Source: CAYRYU01 sp964428355 (GTDB lineage: Bacteria > Muiribacteriota > Ozemobacteria > Ozemobacterales > Ozemobacteraceae). From it: a stretch of DNA of 64,000 nucleotides. Made by a program: the position numbers and the translations under genes. The DNA is taken from NCBI GenBank assembly GCA_964428355.1, contig CAYRYU010000013.1:40735-104734 (forward strand), read 5' to 3'. This document shows, piece after piece, positions 24,807 through 32,211 of the stretch. The notes beneath the pieces are model-generated. The model was not told the DNA's origin, did no database searches, and saw only the letters and a program-made list of their open reading frames with translations. How positions within the stretch are numbered: the stretch's first letter is position 1; the number at the start of each line of letters is the position of its first letter.

Positions 24807-26246
24807 ATGACCCGGGCAGACCGCCTTCTATTGCGGGTTTTCTTTTCGTTCGTCCTGGTGACCGCGGTCCTTTGCGCATCGTCGCACGGCGCGGAAAACC
24901 TCTTCCTGATTGGGGGGGGAAGGATCGACTTCGATCCCCATTCCTGGTCGGACTCCATTTTCCGCTCTTTCGTCACCCGTGCGGGCAGTGGTCGGATCCT
25001 GGTCCTTTCGACACAGACCGAAACGGATGAGCTTCCCCGGTACCTCACGTGGTTGGGGGCTGAAAGCGCGGAATTGGTCACGATCCCGCGCAGATGCATG
25101 GCCGACAGTCCCGATATGTACAAAGCGATTTCAGGGGCTTCCGGTCTCGTCATCCCCGACGGCCCGCTTTGGAAGCAGATCGTTCTTTGGAGTGGAACCA
25201 GGACCGAATCCGCCATCCGGGACCACGTTCGGGCGGGAAAACCGCTCGCCGTTTCGGGAAATACCGCTCAGTTGCTTGGGGGAATCATCGCAGACCGCAG
25301 GTTCGGCGTCCTTTCCCCCGAAGAGGCGATACGGAAACCTGGTTCGGAAAAGGTCACCTTCACAGAGGACTACCTGGGGACCATTCCCGGTGTGATCATC
25401 GAGAGCCATTTTACGAGGGAAGGAAGGCTTCCCCCCATTCTCCTCGAAATGGCCCGCTGGAGAAACGACAACCCGGGAAAGGAGATCGTGGGGCTCGGGA
25501 TCGATCAAAAAACCGCCCTGATCATCGACTCGGGAAGATACGCCCGTGTTGAAGGTGAGGGAACGGTCGGCGTCTTCCGTTCCTCCGCCTCAACATCGGT
25601 CGATCTCGATCCCCGGACTCCCTTTGTCATGACCCATGTTGCCGCGGATTTCCTGACCGGAGGGTTCGTTCTCGATCTTTCCACCAACAACTTCACCACC
25701 ATCCCCTCCACCGCGTTCAAGCACCCCACAGTGACCGCTTCGAGCGGTTTTCAAGCTTGTTTCACCGAGGGGACCGACGAGAGTGACATGTACTCCGGCG
25801 AGCGCTTGCTGGTTAACCACGATAGGGATTCCCTCGCCCTGCAACAGGGGCTTCTCGGGGAACTCCCCGGATCGGGAAACCTGCTAGGATGTGTCCTGGT
25901 CACGAGGGCGTTCGAGGTTCCCGATTACTACGAGAACCGGGTCGGAGGAATGCTATGGATGCTCTTCCGGAACCCCGGCAGGGTCGGATACCTGATCGAC
26001 CGGGGTGCCCGGGTGGAGTGGACGTCGGCTGGCGCGGTTTTGCCCCTCGCGGTTTCCGAGCAGCCTTCCATACTGGTTTTCGACGCCCGGAACGTTGGTT
26101 GGCGCGACTCCTCCCGCAGGAAAACCTTCCCCGGAAGCCCCGGTTTCCGGCAGTCGGTTGCGCTCACCGGGCTGACCATCCACCTCATTTCCAGCCGGTG
26201 GGCTTTCCTTCACGATTCCGGCGAAGTGATCGTCCCGCCTGAATGA
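24807..26246 (+). CDS. Exported cyanophycinase-like (peptidase S51) protein with altered nucleophile loop
   Basis: A 479-residue protein with a signal peptide (LLLRVFFSFVLVTAVLCASSHG). Residues ~30-270 match the cyanophycinase/S51 fold: NLFLIGGGRID, RILVLSTQT, then a nucleophile region reading PLAVSGNTAQLLGG where the family has GTSAGA, followed by ESHFTREGRLPPILLEM in place of DxHFxxRxRxGRL and GLGIDQKTALII. The fold is clear, but the elbow is non-standard: either the Ser of VSG or the Thr of GNT would have to act, or the protein is inactive. The C-terminal ~200 residues are a strand-rich region without assignment. It follows the STN-repeat gene by 116 bases and is followed after 10 bases by a 59-residue ORF. 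Confidence 0.8.
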   Translation: MTRADRLLLRVFFSFVLVTAVLCASSHGAENLFLIGGGRIDFDPHSWSDSIFRSFVTRAGSGRILVLSTQTETDELPRYLTWLGAESAELVTIPRRCMADSPDMYKAISGASGLVIPDGPLWKQIVLWSGTRTESAIRDHVRAGKPLAVSGNTAQLLGGIIADRRFGVLSPEEAIRKPGSEKVTFTEDYLGTIPGVIIESHFTREGRLPPILLEMARWRNDNPGKEIVGLGIDQKTALIIDSGRYARVEGEGTVGVFRSSASTSVDLDPRTPFVMTHVAADFLTGGFVLDLSTNNFTTIPSTAFKHPTVTASSGFQACFTEGTDESDMYSGERLLVNHDRDSLALQQGLLGELPGSGNLLGCVLVTRAFEVPDYYENRVGGMLWMLFRNPGRVGYLIDRGARVEWTSAGAVLPLAVSEQPSILVFDARNVGWRDSSRRKTFPGSPGFRQSVALTGLTIHLISSRWAFLHDSGEVIVPPE

Positions 26247-26256
26247 ACACCCCACG

Positions 26257-26436
26257 ATGAATTTCTACCCCCCGCCTGGCGAGGTTCTTATCTACGGCGG
26301 AGATCCCAAGGGAAGGCCCGACTTTTCTTCGGGAAAAGCCCGCCAGTTCATGGATCTCGTTTTCGGTGAGATCGAATCCCGATTGGAAAAATGGTTCGGT
26401 TCATTTGGGCGCTTTAAGGGCGGTTTGCGCCCCTGA
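26257..26436 (+). CDS. Small ORF downstream of the cyanophycinase-like gene (59 residues)
   Basis: An ATG 10 bases after the preceding stop opens a 59-codon frame that reads like protein: MNFYPPPGEVLIYGGDPKGR, then KARQFMDLVFGEIESRLEKW and a basic end. It has Pro-rich and amphipathic-helix parts and no signal peptide. Codon use with C or G in third position fits neighbouring genes. No good Shine-Dalgarno is visible, so translation would rely on coupling to the upstream gene. No family recognised. Confidence 0.42.
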   Translation: MNFYPPPGEVLIYGGDPKGRPDFSSGKARQFMDLVFGEIESRLEKWFGSFGRFKGGLRP

Positions 26437-26496
26437 TTGCCCCTTGGAGCAACGGTCGAGGATTTCACAAACTCCTCGCCCGGGATCACAATTGTA

Positions 26497-26525
26497 TTGA
26501 CATCTGAAGCGCGTTTTAACATATT
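26497..26525 (+). promoter_or_regulatory. Promoter TTGACA-17-CATATT for the rhodanese gene
   Basis: A perfect -35 hexamer TTGACA (26497-26502) is followed after 17 bases by CATATT (26520-26525), inside the most AT-rich stretch of the 26437-26640 intergenic region. This region holds nothing else I can support. It would give a leader of ~110 bases before the ATG at 26641. Confidence 0.45.
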
Positions 26526-26640
26526 GTGAATAACGAAGGGTCAGCCCTTCCATTCACACTTGCATATACCCGTGGGCCGAGGGTTCGCGGTTGATGTTCT
26601 CCATAAGCGTTTCCAGAAGTTATCGAATAAGGAGAATGTT

Positions 26641-27216
26641 ATGAAACCGATGAAATCCTTTTTTCTCTACCTGATTTTCCTGTTTCCGGCAGCCGTTTTC
26701 GCGGCGTGCGGAAGCTGTGGCGATTGTCCCTCCGTTTCCGAGTCCTGTTCCGTTCCCGGTGTCCAGTCCGTAAGTTCCTGTTCCATGGGTTCCTCCTGTT
26801 CCTCGGGCAAATCGGTTGATTCCTGTTCCTCCGGCGGTTCTTGCGAAACAACGTCTCCCCCTGTGCCTTCAGTTCCTTCTTCCCTCCCGACGATCGACAC
26901 ACCTGGTCTGGCGGTTCTTCTACAATCCAAGGTCCCTCTCGTTCTGCTCGACGCCCGGTCGGGCAAATACGACGACGGACGTCGTATCCCCGGAGCCCGT
27001 GCCTTGAACCCCGAATCCGAACCCAACGAGGTGACCAAGGTTGTCCCTTCCAAGGAAACCCTGATCGTGACCTATTGTGCTGGTACCAAATGTCCCGCAA
27101 GCCACAAGCTCTTCCTCCATCTCCGGAAATTGGGATACACAAACCTCTTGGAATACCCCTCCGGAATCGAGGGGTGGGTTCAGTCAGGTCACAAGGTGGT
27201 GAAATCCGGTCTGTAG
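26641..27216 (+). CDS. Exported rhodanese-domain protein with Cys/Ser-rich N-terminal region
   Basis: The 191-residue product follows AAGGAG and has a signal peptide (FFLYLIFLFPAAVFA). After cleavage comes a ~50-residue low-complexity region with about a dozen Cys (CGSCGDC, SCSMGSSCSSGKS), then a rhodanese domain at ~85-188: VPLVLLDARSGKYDDGRRIPGA, with the active loop TYCAGTKCPASHK supplying the catalytic Cys, and LEYPSGIEGW. Rhodaneses carry persulfide sulfur; a periplasmic place with many extra Cys suggests sulfur or metal handling, which is inferred. A lipobox is possible (VFAAC) but poor because Phe is at -3. It is monocistronic, with a promoter at 26497-26525. Confidence 0.87.
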   Translation: MKPMKSFFLYLIFLFPAAVFAACGSCGDCPSVSESCSVPGVQSVSSCSMGSSCSSGKSVDSCSSGGSCETTSPPVPSVPSSLPTIDTPGLAVLLQSKVPLVLLDARSGKYDDGRRIPGARALNPESEPNEVTKVVPSKETLIVTYCAGTKCPASHKLFLHLRKLGYTNLLEYPSGIEGWVQSGHKVVKSGL

Positions 27217-27469
27217 CAGTATTTTCCTCCGGTTGTCCGGCGTCCCGGCGGGCTGCTCGGTCTAGCCATGATGGCGCCCCCCCGGGAGGGCAAGGTCCCC
27301 TGTCCAAGGAAGATCTAGGTCTGCCCTGGGTCTATCTCCCGTGAATCGCGTCTTGTTCCTTTTCGCCTTGATGGCGGGGTCCTCGAAAAATACTCTCCTC
27401 CTCCGTTCCCGGTTCCGGTTCTCCTACCTAAGACCTGTTCTGGTCGCACAAGGCACGGACTCCTTTCTT

Positions 27470-27499
27470 GAAAGTGCCCGGGTCCTTCCGGGCACTTTC
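27470..27499 (+). terminator. Hairpin terminator, 12-bp perfect stem
   Basis: GAAAGTGCCCGG (27470-27481) and CCGGGCACTTTC (27488-27499) pair perfectly around a six-base loop; CTGTTTCC follows. It lies 250 bases after the rhodanese gene. The rest of the 27217-27647 gap shows no convincing gene. Confidence 0.6.
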
Positions 27500-27647
27500 C
27501 TGTTTCCGGAAGACCAGTTGATTTTCCATCCTGGAAATAGTAAATCATCTATTGCACTTGATGTAATAGTCGATCACGGCAAGAGGTCATGCCGGGTTTC
27601 AGGAAGAACTCCTGGATCTTCTCTTCGGGAGAAGGGAGCGCGAAAAG

Positions 27648-28505
27648 GTGAGGGAATACATTGGGGAGTTCATCGGGACCTTCATCATTGTCCTGTTCGG
27701 AACCGGGGCTGTCCATTCCGCCGTTTTGACCGGGGCTCAAACCGGCTTGTGGCAGGTTGCGGTCGTGTGGGGGATTGCGGTTGCCCTCGCCATCTACTGT
27801 ACCCGGGGATTGAGCGGGGCCCATCTCAATCCGGCGATTACCATTTCCTTCGCAGTTTTCCGGGGTTTTCCCCCCCGGAAAATACCGGGTTTCCTCCTCT
27901 CCCAGCTTTCGGGAGCGTTCCTGGCCGCAGCGGTATTGAACTTTCTATTCGGGGATCTGATCCGGGCTTTCGAAGCCGCCAAGGGAATTGTGAGAGGGAT
28001 GCCGGGGAGCGAGTTGTCGGCCATGGTTTACGGAGAATACTTCCCCAACCCGGGTGTCCTGGGCTTCAAGGAGCAGGCGTTTGCTTCCTTATCCTCATTA
28101 CAGGCCGCGGGTGCCGAGTTCCTGGGAACCGCCTGCCTTTCCTTCTTTATCTTTGCCCTTACTGATGAAAAGGATGGATCGAAACCAAGCCAAGCTGCGA
28201 TTCCGGTCCTCATCGGTCTTTCGGTTTCGATCATCATCTCGATTGTGGCCCCCCTTACCCAGGCGGGTCTGAACCCTGCGCGGGATTTCGGTCCGCGGTT
28301 GTTCTCCTATTTTGCGGGCTGGGGCGCGATTGCCATTCCCGGTCCCAGGGGAGGCTTCTTCACGGTCTACATCCTAGCCCCGATCCTGGGGGCAATCGTC
28401 GGAAGTGGGGGACAATCACTGATAAGGAATTCCGGGGCAAAACCGGAAGCGCGGCCGGTTCCGGATAACAAGCCCGCGGCTGAAAGGAGTCCCAAATGGA
28501 ACTGA
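27648..28505 (+). CDS. MIP-family aquaporin / glycerol facilitator
   Basis: A 285-residue channel protein starting at a GTG. Both pore loops are present: AHLNPAITISF (NPA at ~62-64) and GLNPARDFGPRL (second NPA near residue 206, with the Asp of the glycerol-facilitator type NPARD). Six membrane helices can be traced (GEFIGTFIIVLFGTGAV, LWQVAVVWGIAVALAI and so on to the last, FFTVYILAPILGAIVG). By family it lets glycerol, water or small neutral solutes such as As(OH)3 cross the inner membrane. It overlaps the following COG0523 GTPase gene by 10 bases, so the two are co-translated; the shared job is unknown. Confidence 0.94.
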   Translation: MREYIGEFIGTFIIVLFGTGAVHSAVLTGAQTGLWQVAVVWGIAVALAIYCTRGLSGAHLNPAITISFAVFRGFPPRKIPGFLLSQLSGAFLAAAVLNFLFGDLIRAFEAAKGIVRGMPGSELSAMVYGEYFPNPGVLGFKEQAFASLSSLQAAGAEFLGTACLSFFIFALTDEKDGSKPSQAAIPVLIGLSVSIIISIVAPLTQAGLNPARDFGPRLFSYFAGWGAIAIPGPRGGFFTVYILAPILGAIVGSGGQSLIRNSGAKPEARPVPDNKPAAERSPKWN

Positions 28506-29602
28506 CCAATCTCATCCTTGTCGGAGGTTTTCTTGGGGCGGGGAAAACCACCCTTATGCGCGAGGTATGTCGAAAGCTGGCCGAAAAGGGCAAAAAAGTG
28601 GGCCTGATAACCAATGACCAGGCGACCGATCTCGTTGATTCCCAGATCCTTCGGGGATGCGGATACCAGGTCAAGGAGATCGCCGGGGGCTGCTTCTGCT
28701 GCAAATTCGGGGATTTCGCCCAAGCTGCGGACGATTTCCTGGCTTCCCTCAACCCTGATTTCCTGCTTGCCGAACCGGTGGGCAGTTGCACCGATCTCTC
28801 GGCCACCGTCATCCAACCGTTGAAGGAACTTCGCGGTGACAAGCTTCGGGTGAGTCCCTTCGCGGTTCTGGTCGACCCTGCACGGCTTTTGGAGGCGCTC
28901 GATCCATCCCCCAGGCGGGGCCTTCACGGGAGTGCCCGTTACATCATCCGGAAGCAACTCGAGGAAGCGGATCTCATCGTTCTTTCGAAATCCGATCTGC
29001 TTTCTCCCAACGAGGTTTCCGAGCTCAAGAAAGTCCTTGCGGAACGATTTCCACGGACCCCCCACCTCCTGCTTTCCTCGGTGACGGGCCAGGGCATTGA
29101 TGAACTTCTGGTGGAGCTCCTTTCCCCCCGGATTGGCGGCAGCCGGATTGCAGAAGTCGATTACGACGTGTATGCCGAAGGGGAAGCCATTCTCGGCTGG
29201 CTCAACGCCTCGGTCTCGGTGGGAAACTGTGACGTTTCAACAGGGAAACGGTTCCTTGATGCTTTCCTGAAGCGGATCTACGCGGAGTTGAAGACGAGAT
29301 CCCGTGAGGTTGCCCACATAAAGGTCAGTCTGGAGATTTCCGGGTCGAGGTTCGCGGGCCACATCACCGACAGTCGCGGTGCTCCCGTCATCCGGGAAAT
29401 CGAACCCGGAACGACCCCTTCCGGGGAGCATGGAATGACGATCAACGCCCGTGTCCAGGCCTCGGCTGAAGAGCTTCGGGAAATCATCCTGCAAGGTCTG
29501 AAAGTTGCCGCCCCTGAAGGGGTGGATTTCAACGTCCGAGCTTTGCAGGTTTTCTCCCCCTCGCGTCCCAATCCAACCCACCGCTACAAAACTGTCTTCT
29601 GA
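28496..29602 (+). CDS. COG0523/CobW-type P-loop GTPase (metallochaperone family)
   Basis: A 368-residue cytoplasmic protein with Walker A GGFLGAGKTT (10-19), the metal-binding CxCC motif as GGCFCC (~62-67), a DxxG-like LLAEPVGSC, and the guanine-specificity SKSD (~165). By family it binds a metal ion and GTP and delivers the metal to a target enzyme. The C-terminal part (~215-368) differs from the common CobW_C and lacks a His-rich stretch. The start has AAAGGAG six bases upstream within the end of the aquaporin gene. Its neighbours are an aquaporin and a Cys-tailed PadR regulator, which points to a metal or metalloid stress cluster as a hypothesis. Confidence 0.9.
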   Translation: MELTNLILVGGFLGAGKTTLMREVCRKLAEKGKKVGLITNDQATDLVDSQILRGCGYQVKEIAGGCFCCKFGDFAQAADDFLASLNPDFLLAEPVGSCTDLSATVIQPLKELRGDKLRVSPFAVLVDPARLLEALDPSPRRGLHGSARYIIRKQLEEADLIVLSKSDLLSPNEVSELKKVLAERFPRTPHLLLSSVTGQGIDELLVELLSPRIGGSRIAEVDYDVYAEGEAILGWLNASVSVGNCDVSTGKRFLDAFLKRIYAELKTRSREVAHIKVSLEISGSRFAGHITDSRGAPVIREIEPGTTPSGEHGMTINARVQASAEELREIILQGLKVAAPEGVDFNVRALQVFSPSRPNPTHRYKTVF

Positions 29603-29650
29603 CCATCTCGCTGGTTCGCGGGTCTGGGGCTTCGGGGGGGGCAAAGTGGA

Positions 29651-29679
29651 TTGCCTGGGGACAATTTTGGGGGTAGAAT
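29651..29679 (+). promoter_or_regulatory. Promoter TTGCCT-17-TAGAAT
   Basis: TTGCCT (29651-29656) and TAGAAT (29674-29679) with a 17-base spacer lie directly before the PadR gene. The predicted start of transcription near 29686 leaves a leader of only about ten bases. Confidence 0.45.
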
Positions 29680-29696
29680 CATTCAGGAAAATGAGG

Positions 29697-30128
29697 ATGA
29701 CACCCCGAAAGGAATTCCCGTCCCAGGCGAAAACCTGCCCTTGCGAGGGGCACACCCTTGAAAAGCTGATCCGTCCCGCCTTGCTCATCATTCTTGCGGA
29801 AGGTGATGAATACGGCTACAAGATAGCCCGCCGGCTTTCGGGGATGCCGATGTATCTGGGTCGGAATCCCAATGCAACAGGGGTTTACCGGTGCTTGAAG
29901 AGCATGACCGAGGAAGGCCTGGCGACGGCTTCGTGGCAACTACCCGAGTCGGGGCCCGCAAAGCGCCTTTTCACGATCACTCCCGCTGGAATCGAATGCC
30001 TGAAAGCCTGGATGAAGACCCTTGCAGGGTATCGGGAGGCGATTGCCGGACTGTTGGACCACGGCAACAAGGTTGTTGCCGCCAAAACCGCCGAAAAAAA
30101 GTGCTGTTGTTCCCGCCGGCGTGCTTGA
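29697..30128 (+). CDS. PadR-family regulator with cysteine-rich ends
   Basis: A 143-residue regulator. Residues ~20-95 form the PadR winged helix: RPALLIILAEGDEYGYKIARRL, the recognition helix region GVYRCLKSMTEEGLA, and the wing AKRLFTITPAGIECL. Unusually, a CPCEGH motif precedes the domain and the protein ends in KKCCCSRRRA, so a thiol-bound metal or metalloid ligand is plausible. The ATG at 29697 is chosen since AGGA is eight bases upstream; an ATG at 29691 is too close to it. It follows the aquaporin and COG0523 genes by 94 bases and has its own promoter; control of that pair is an inference. Confidence 0.85.
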   Translation: MTPRKEFPSQAKTCPCEGHTLEKLIRPALLIILAEGDEYGYKIARRLSGMPMYLGRNPNATGVYRCLKSMTEEGLATASWQLPESGPAKRLFTITPAGIECLKAWMKTLAGYREAIAGLLDHGNKVVAAKTAEKKCCCSRRRA

Positions 30129-30190
30129 AGACGTTTTGACCATCAAGTAGAATCGAGGGGTTTTCCCCAATTCGCCTCTTGGAGGTCCAT

Positions 30191-32044
30191 GTGAAAGCGT
30201 TCGTCCGGCTTGTCCTGTTGATTTCCATTCCTCTTTCCTCCGCAGCGTTATGGGCCGGAAATACCGTTTCCGACTATGGTGCCGAAGCCCGGAAGGTCTT
30301 CGAAACCATCCGGGGAGGACATTTTCCACCCGGCTCCGAAACGTCCACCGAATCCGGAACCCCGATCCGGAAAATCACCCTTGAAGAGAAGAAGGCGATT
30401 GCGGGGTACGTGTTTTCCATCCTGGAGGCATCCTTTCGGGGAGGGGACTCCCCCAACCTCGTGAAACCTCCCGCCCGTTCGATGGACTTCGCCTATGAAC
30501 ATGTTTTCGTCACCCTCTTCAGCAAAGGCCGGTTACTTGGCTGCCAGCGCGGCCACACGAATCCGGGGACCCCCGGCCGGCTCTTCTCCGATCTGCGTGA
30601 AGCCACTCTCCGGGCGATCGGCGACAAGCGTTTCGTGAACAACCGGACCGACCTCGACACGAGGGAAATCACGATCGTTGTGAACTTCCTGCATGATCGA
30701 AGGGAGATGGAGAAGAACTCCCTGGATTTCCTGAAAAGCAGCCTGGTTCTTGGGGTCCATTCCGTGTCAGTCGCGGTTGGGGAACGCCAGGCTTTCTTCC
30801 TGAGCTCCGTTCCGATTACCCACGGATACTCCCTGAAAAAACTCATGGCAAGGCTCTGCAGGAAGGCCCACCTTCCCGAGGACGCCTACCTCGACCCGAG
30901 AACGAAGATCTTGCGATATGAGACCCTGGTTTTCAAGGCGGATCGTCCGGACAACGTAACCGACCTCATCCGCTACAATACCGAGCTGAAGGAAGAGGAA
31001 ATCACAAACCCAATGATCGTCCGGCGGCTCTCGATGTTCCAGGATTGGACCTTGAACAACATCAACCCCAAAACAGGGATCCCCGAGTACATCTACTATC
31101 CCTCGAGGGACAACTGCTCCAGCGATTTCAACCCCGTTCGCCAGATCGCGAATCTCTGGGTTGGCACTGAACTGGCGCGATTCCTCGGCTCGAAAGCCAT
31201 GGAATCACTTCATTCCAGAACCTTCGAGCATTTTCTGAAGGCCCTCGTCGTCGAGGGTGATACCGCCTATGTCGGAGGAAACTCCCGCCCGAGCATCGGG
31301 TTGAACGCCTTTCTGATGATGGCCCTGATGAACTCCAATCGGCCCGGAAAGGATGAACTGGTAGCGAAACTGGGGCGCAGAATCCTGGCCAACCAGAAAT
31401 CTGATGGTTCCTACCAGCCGTTGTTCCTTTCCCCCGATCAACGGGCGATCGATTTCTTCCCTGGCGAGGCAATGCTGGCCCTGATGAAATGGTATGGGAA
31501 TTGCCATGACCCAAACATCCTCCAATCCCTGAAAAAGGCCTTCCCCTTCTACCGGGAATATTGGCGGAAAAACCGGAAGACGGCTTTTGTCCCCTGGCAC
31601 GCCCAGGCTGATTTCCTGTTGTTTGGAGAAACCCGCGATCGGGAAGTCGCCGAGTTCGTCTTCGAAATGTGCGATTGGTTGATCGACGAAAAGCAGTGCA
31701 TCGAGAGCACATACCCCGAGCTCATCGGAGGATTTCCCCGGTTCGATCCGCGTTTTTGTTCGACCGCGTCCCAGCTCGAGGGTCTTGGAGATGCCTTTGC
31801 CCTTGCTGAAAGAGTTGGAGACAAGGCCCATGCTGAAAAGTACCGGGCCGCGATCCGGAGGGGGATACGGTTCCTTTTGCAGGGGCAGTTCACTCCCGAG
31901 AACTCCTTTTTCACCGTGAATCCCCGTCGGGCGCTTGGGGGAATGCGGTCTTCCCTTTGCGATACCCAGATCCGCGTCGATTTCAACCAGCATTCGGCAG
32001 CGGCTCTCATGAAAGCCGTGGGTAACCGGGTCTTTCCCGATTGA
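30191..32044 (+). CDS. Exported AMMECR1-domain protein fused to an alpha/alpha-toroid domain
   Basis: A 617-residue product from a GTG five bases after GGAGG; signal peptide FVRLVLLISIPLSSAALWAG. Residues ~45-235 look like an AMMECR1 domain: LGCQRGHTNPGTPGRLFSDL, RFVNNRTDLDTREITIVVNFL, GVHSVSVAVGERQAFFLSS, and LPEDAYLDPRTKILRYETLVF. The remaining ~370 residues are helical repeats (YYPSRDNCSSDFNPVRQIANLW, LKALVVEGDTAYVGG, FFPGEAMLALMKWYG) resembling the (alpha/alpha)6 barrel of glycoside hydrolases and lanthionine-cyclase-like proteins. Neither activity is certain. AMMECR1 proteins are normally cytoplasmic and ~200 residues, so an exported fusion is unusual. A strong terminator follows at 32062. 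Confidence 0.75.
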   Translation: MKAFVRLVLLISIPLSSAALWAGNTVSDYGAEARKVFETIRGGHFPPGSETSTESGTPIRKITLEEKKAIAGYVFSILEASFRGGDSPNLVKPPARSMDFAYEHVFVTLFSKGRLLGCQRGHTNPGTPGRLFSDLREATLRAIGDKRFVNNRTDLDTREITIVVNFLHDRREMEKNSLDFLKSSLVLGVHSVSVAVGERQAFFLSSVPITHGYSLKKLMARLCRKAHLPEDAYLDPRTKILRYETLVFKADRPDNVTDLIRYNTELKEEEITNPMIVRRLSMFQDWTLNNINPKTGIPEYIYYPSRDNCSSDFNPVRQIANLWVGTELARFLGSKAMESLHSRTFEHFLKALVVEGDTAYVGGNSRPSIGLNAFLMMALMNSNRPGKDELVAKLGRRILANQKSDGSYQPLFLSPDQRAIDFFPGEAMLALMKWYGNCHDPNILQSLKKAFPFYREYWRKNRKTAFVPWHAQADFLLFGETRDREVAEFVFEMCDWLIDEKQCIESTYPELIGGFPRFDPRFCSTASQLEGLGDAFALAERVGDKAHAEKYRAAIRRGIRFLLQGQFTPENSFFTVNPRRALGGMRSSLCDTQIRVDFNQHSAAALMKAVGNRVFPD

Positions 32045-32061
32045 ATTCCATGCTTGTGAAG

Positions 32062-32101
32062 GGCTGAGGAGGCGATGATCAAGGTCTCCCAGCCATTTTT
32101 T
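32062..32101 (+). terminator. Rho-independent terminator after the AMMECR1 fusion gene
   Basis: GGCTG-A-GGAG (32062-32071) pairs with CTCCCAGCC (32086-32094) with one bulged A, and ATTTTTT follows. It lies 17 bases after the stop. Confidence 0.6.
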
Positions 32102-32119
32102 CTCCTTGAAAATGTTCAC

Positions 32120-32148
32120 TTGCAACTGGGGATGAATTGACCTACAAT
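32120..32148 (+). promoter_or_regulatory. Promoter TTGCAA-17-TACAAT for the M14 peptidase gene
   Basis: TTGCAA (32120-32125) and TACAAT (32143-32148) are separated by 17 bases, 63 bases before the ATG at 32212. It has the same spacing as the TAGAAT promoters elsewhere in the window. Confidence 0.55.
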
Positions 32149-32211
32149 TAACTGGTATCGAGTACGTTTCCCGGGATTTTTCCCACCCGTCCAAGGCAAG
32201 GAGCATGAAGT

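Noticed and set aside
26292..26522. 76-codon minus-strand frame in the intergenic region
   Set aside because: It overlaps the better small ORF at 26257-26436 and the TTGACA promoter; no start signal.
27341..28165. 274-codon plus-strand frame beginning MNRVLFLFALMAG
   Set aside because: The signal-like start is attractive, but the frame then overlaps the aquaporin gene out of phase and becomes Arg/Gly-rich shadow sequence; the terminator hairpin also lies inside it.
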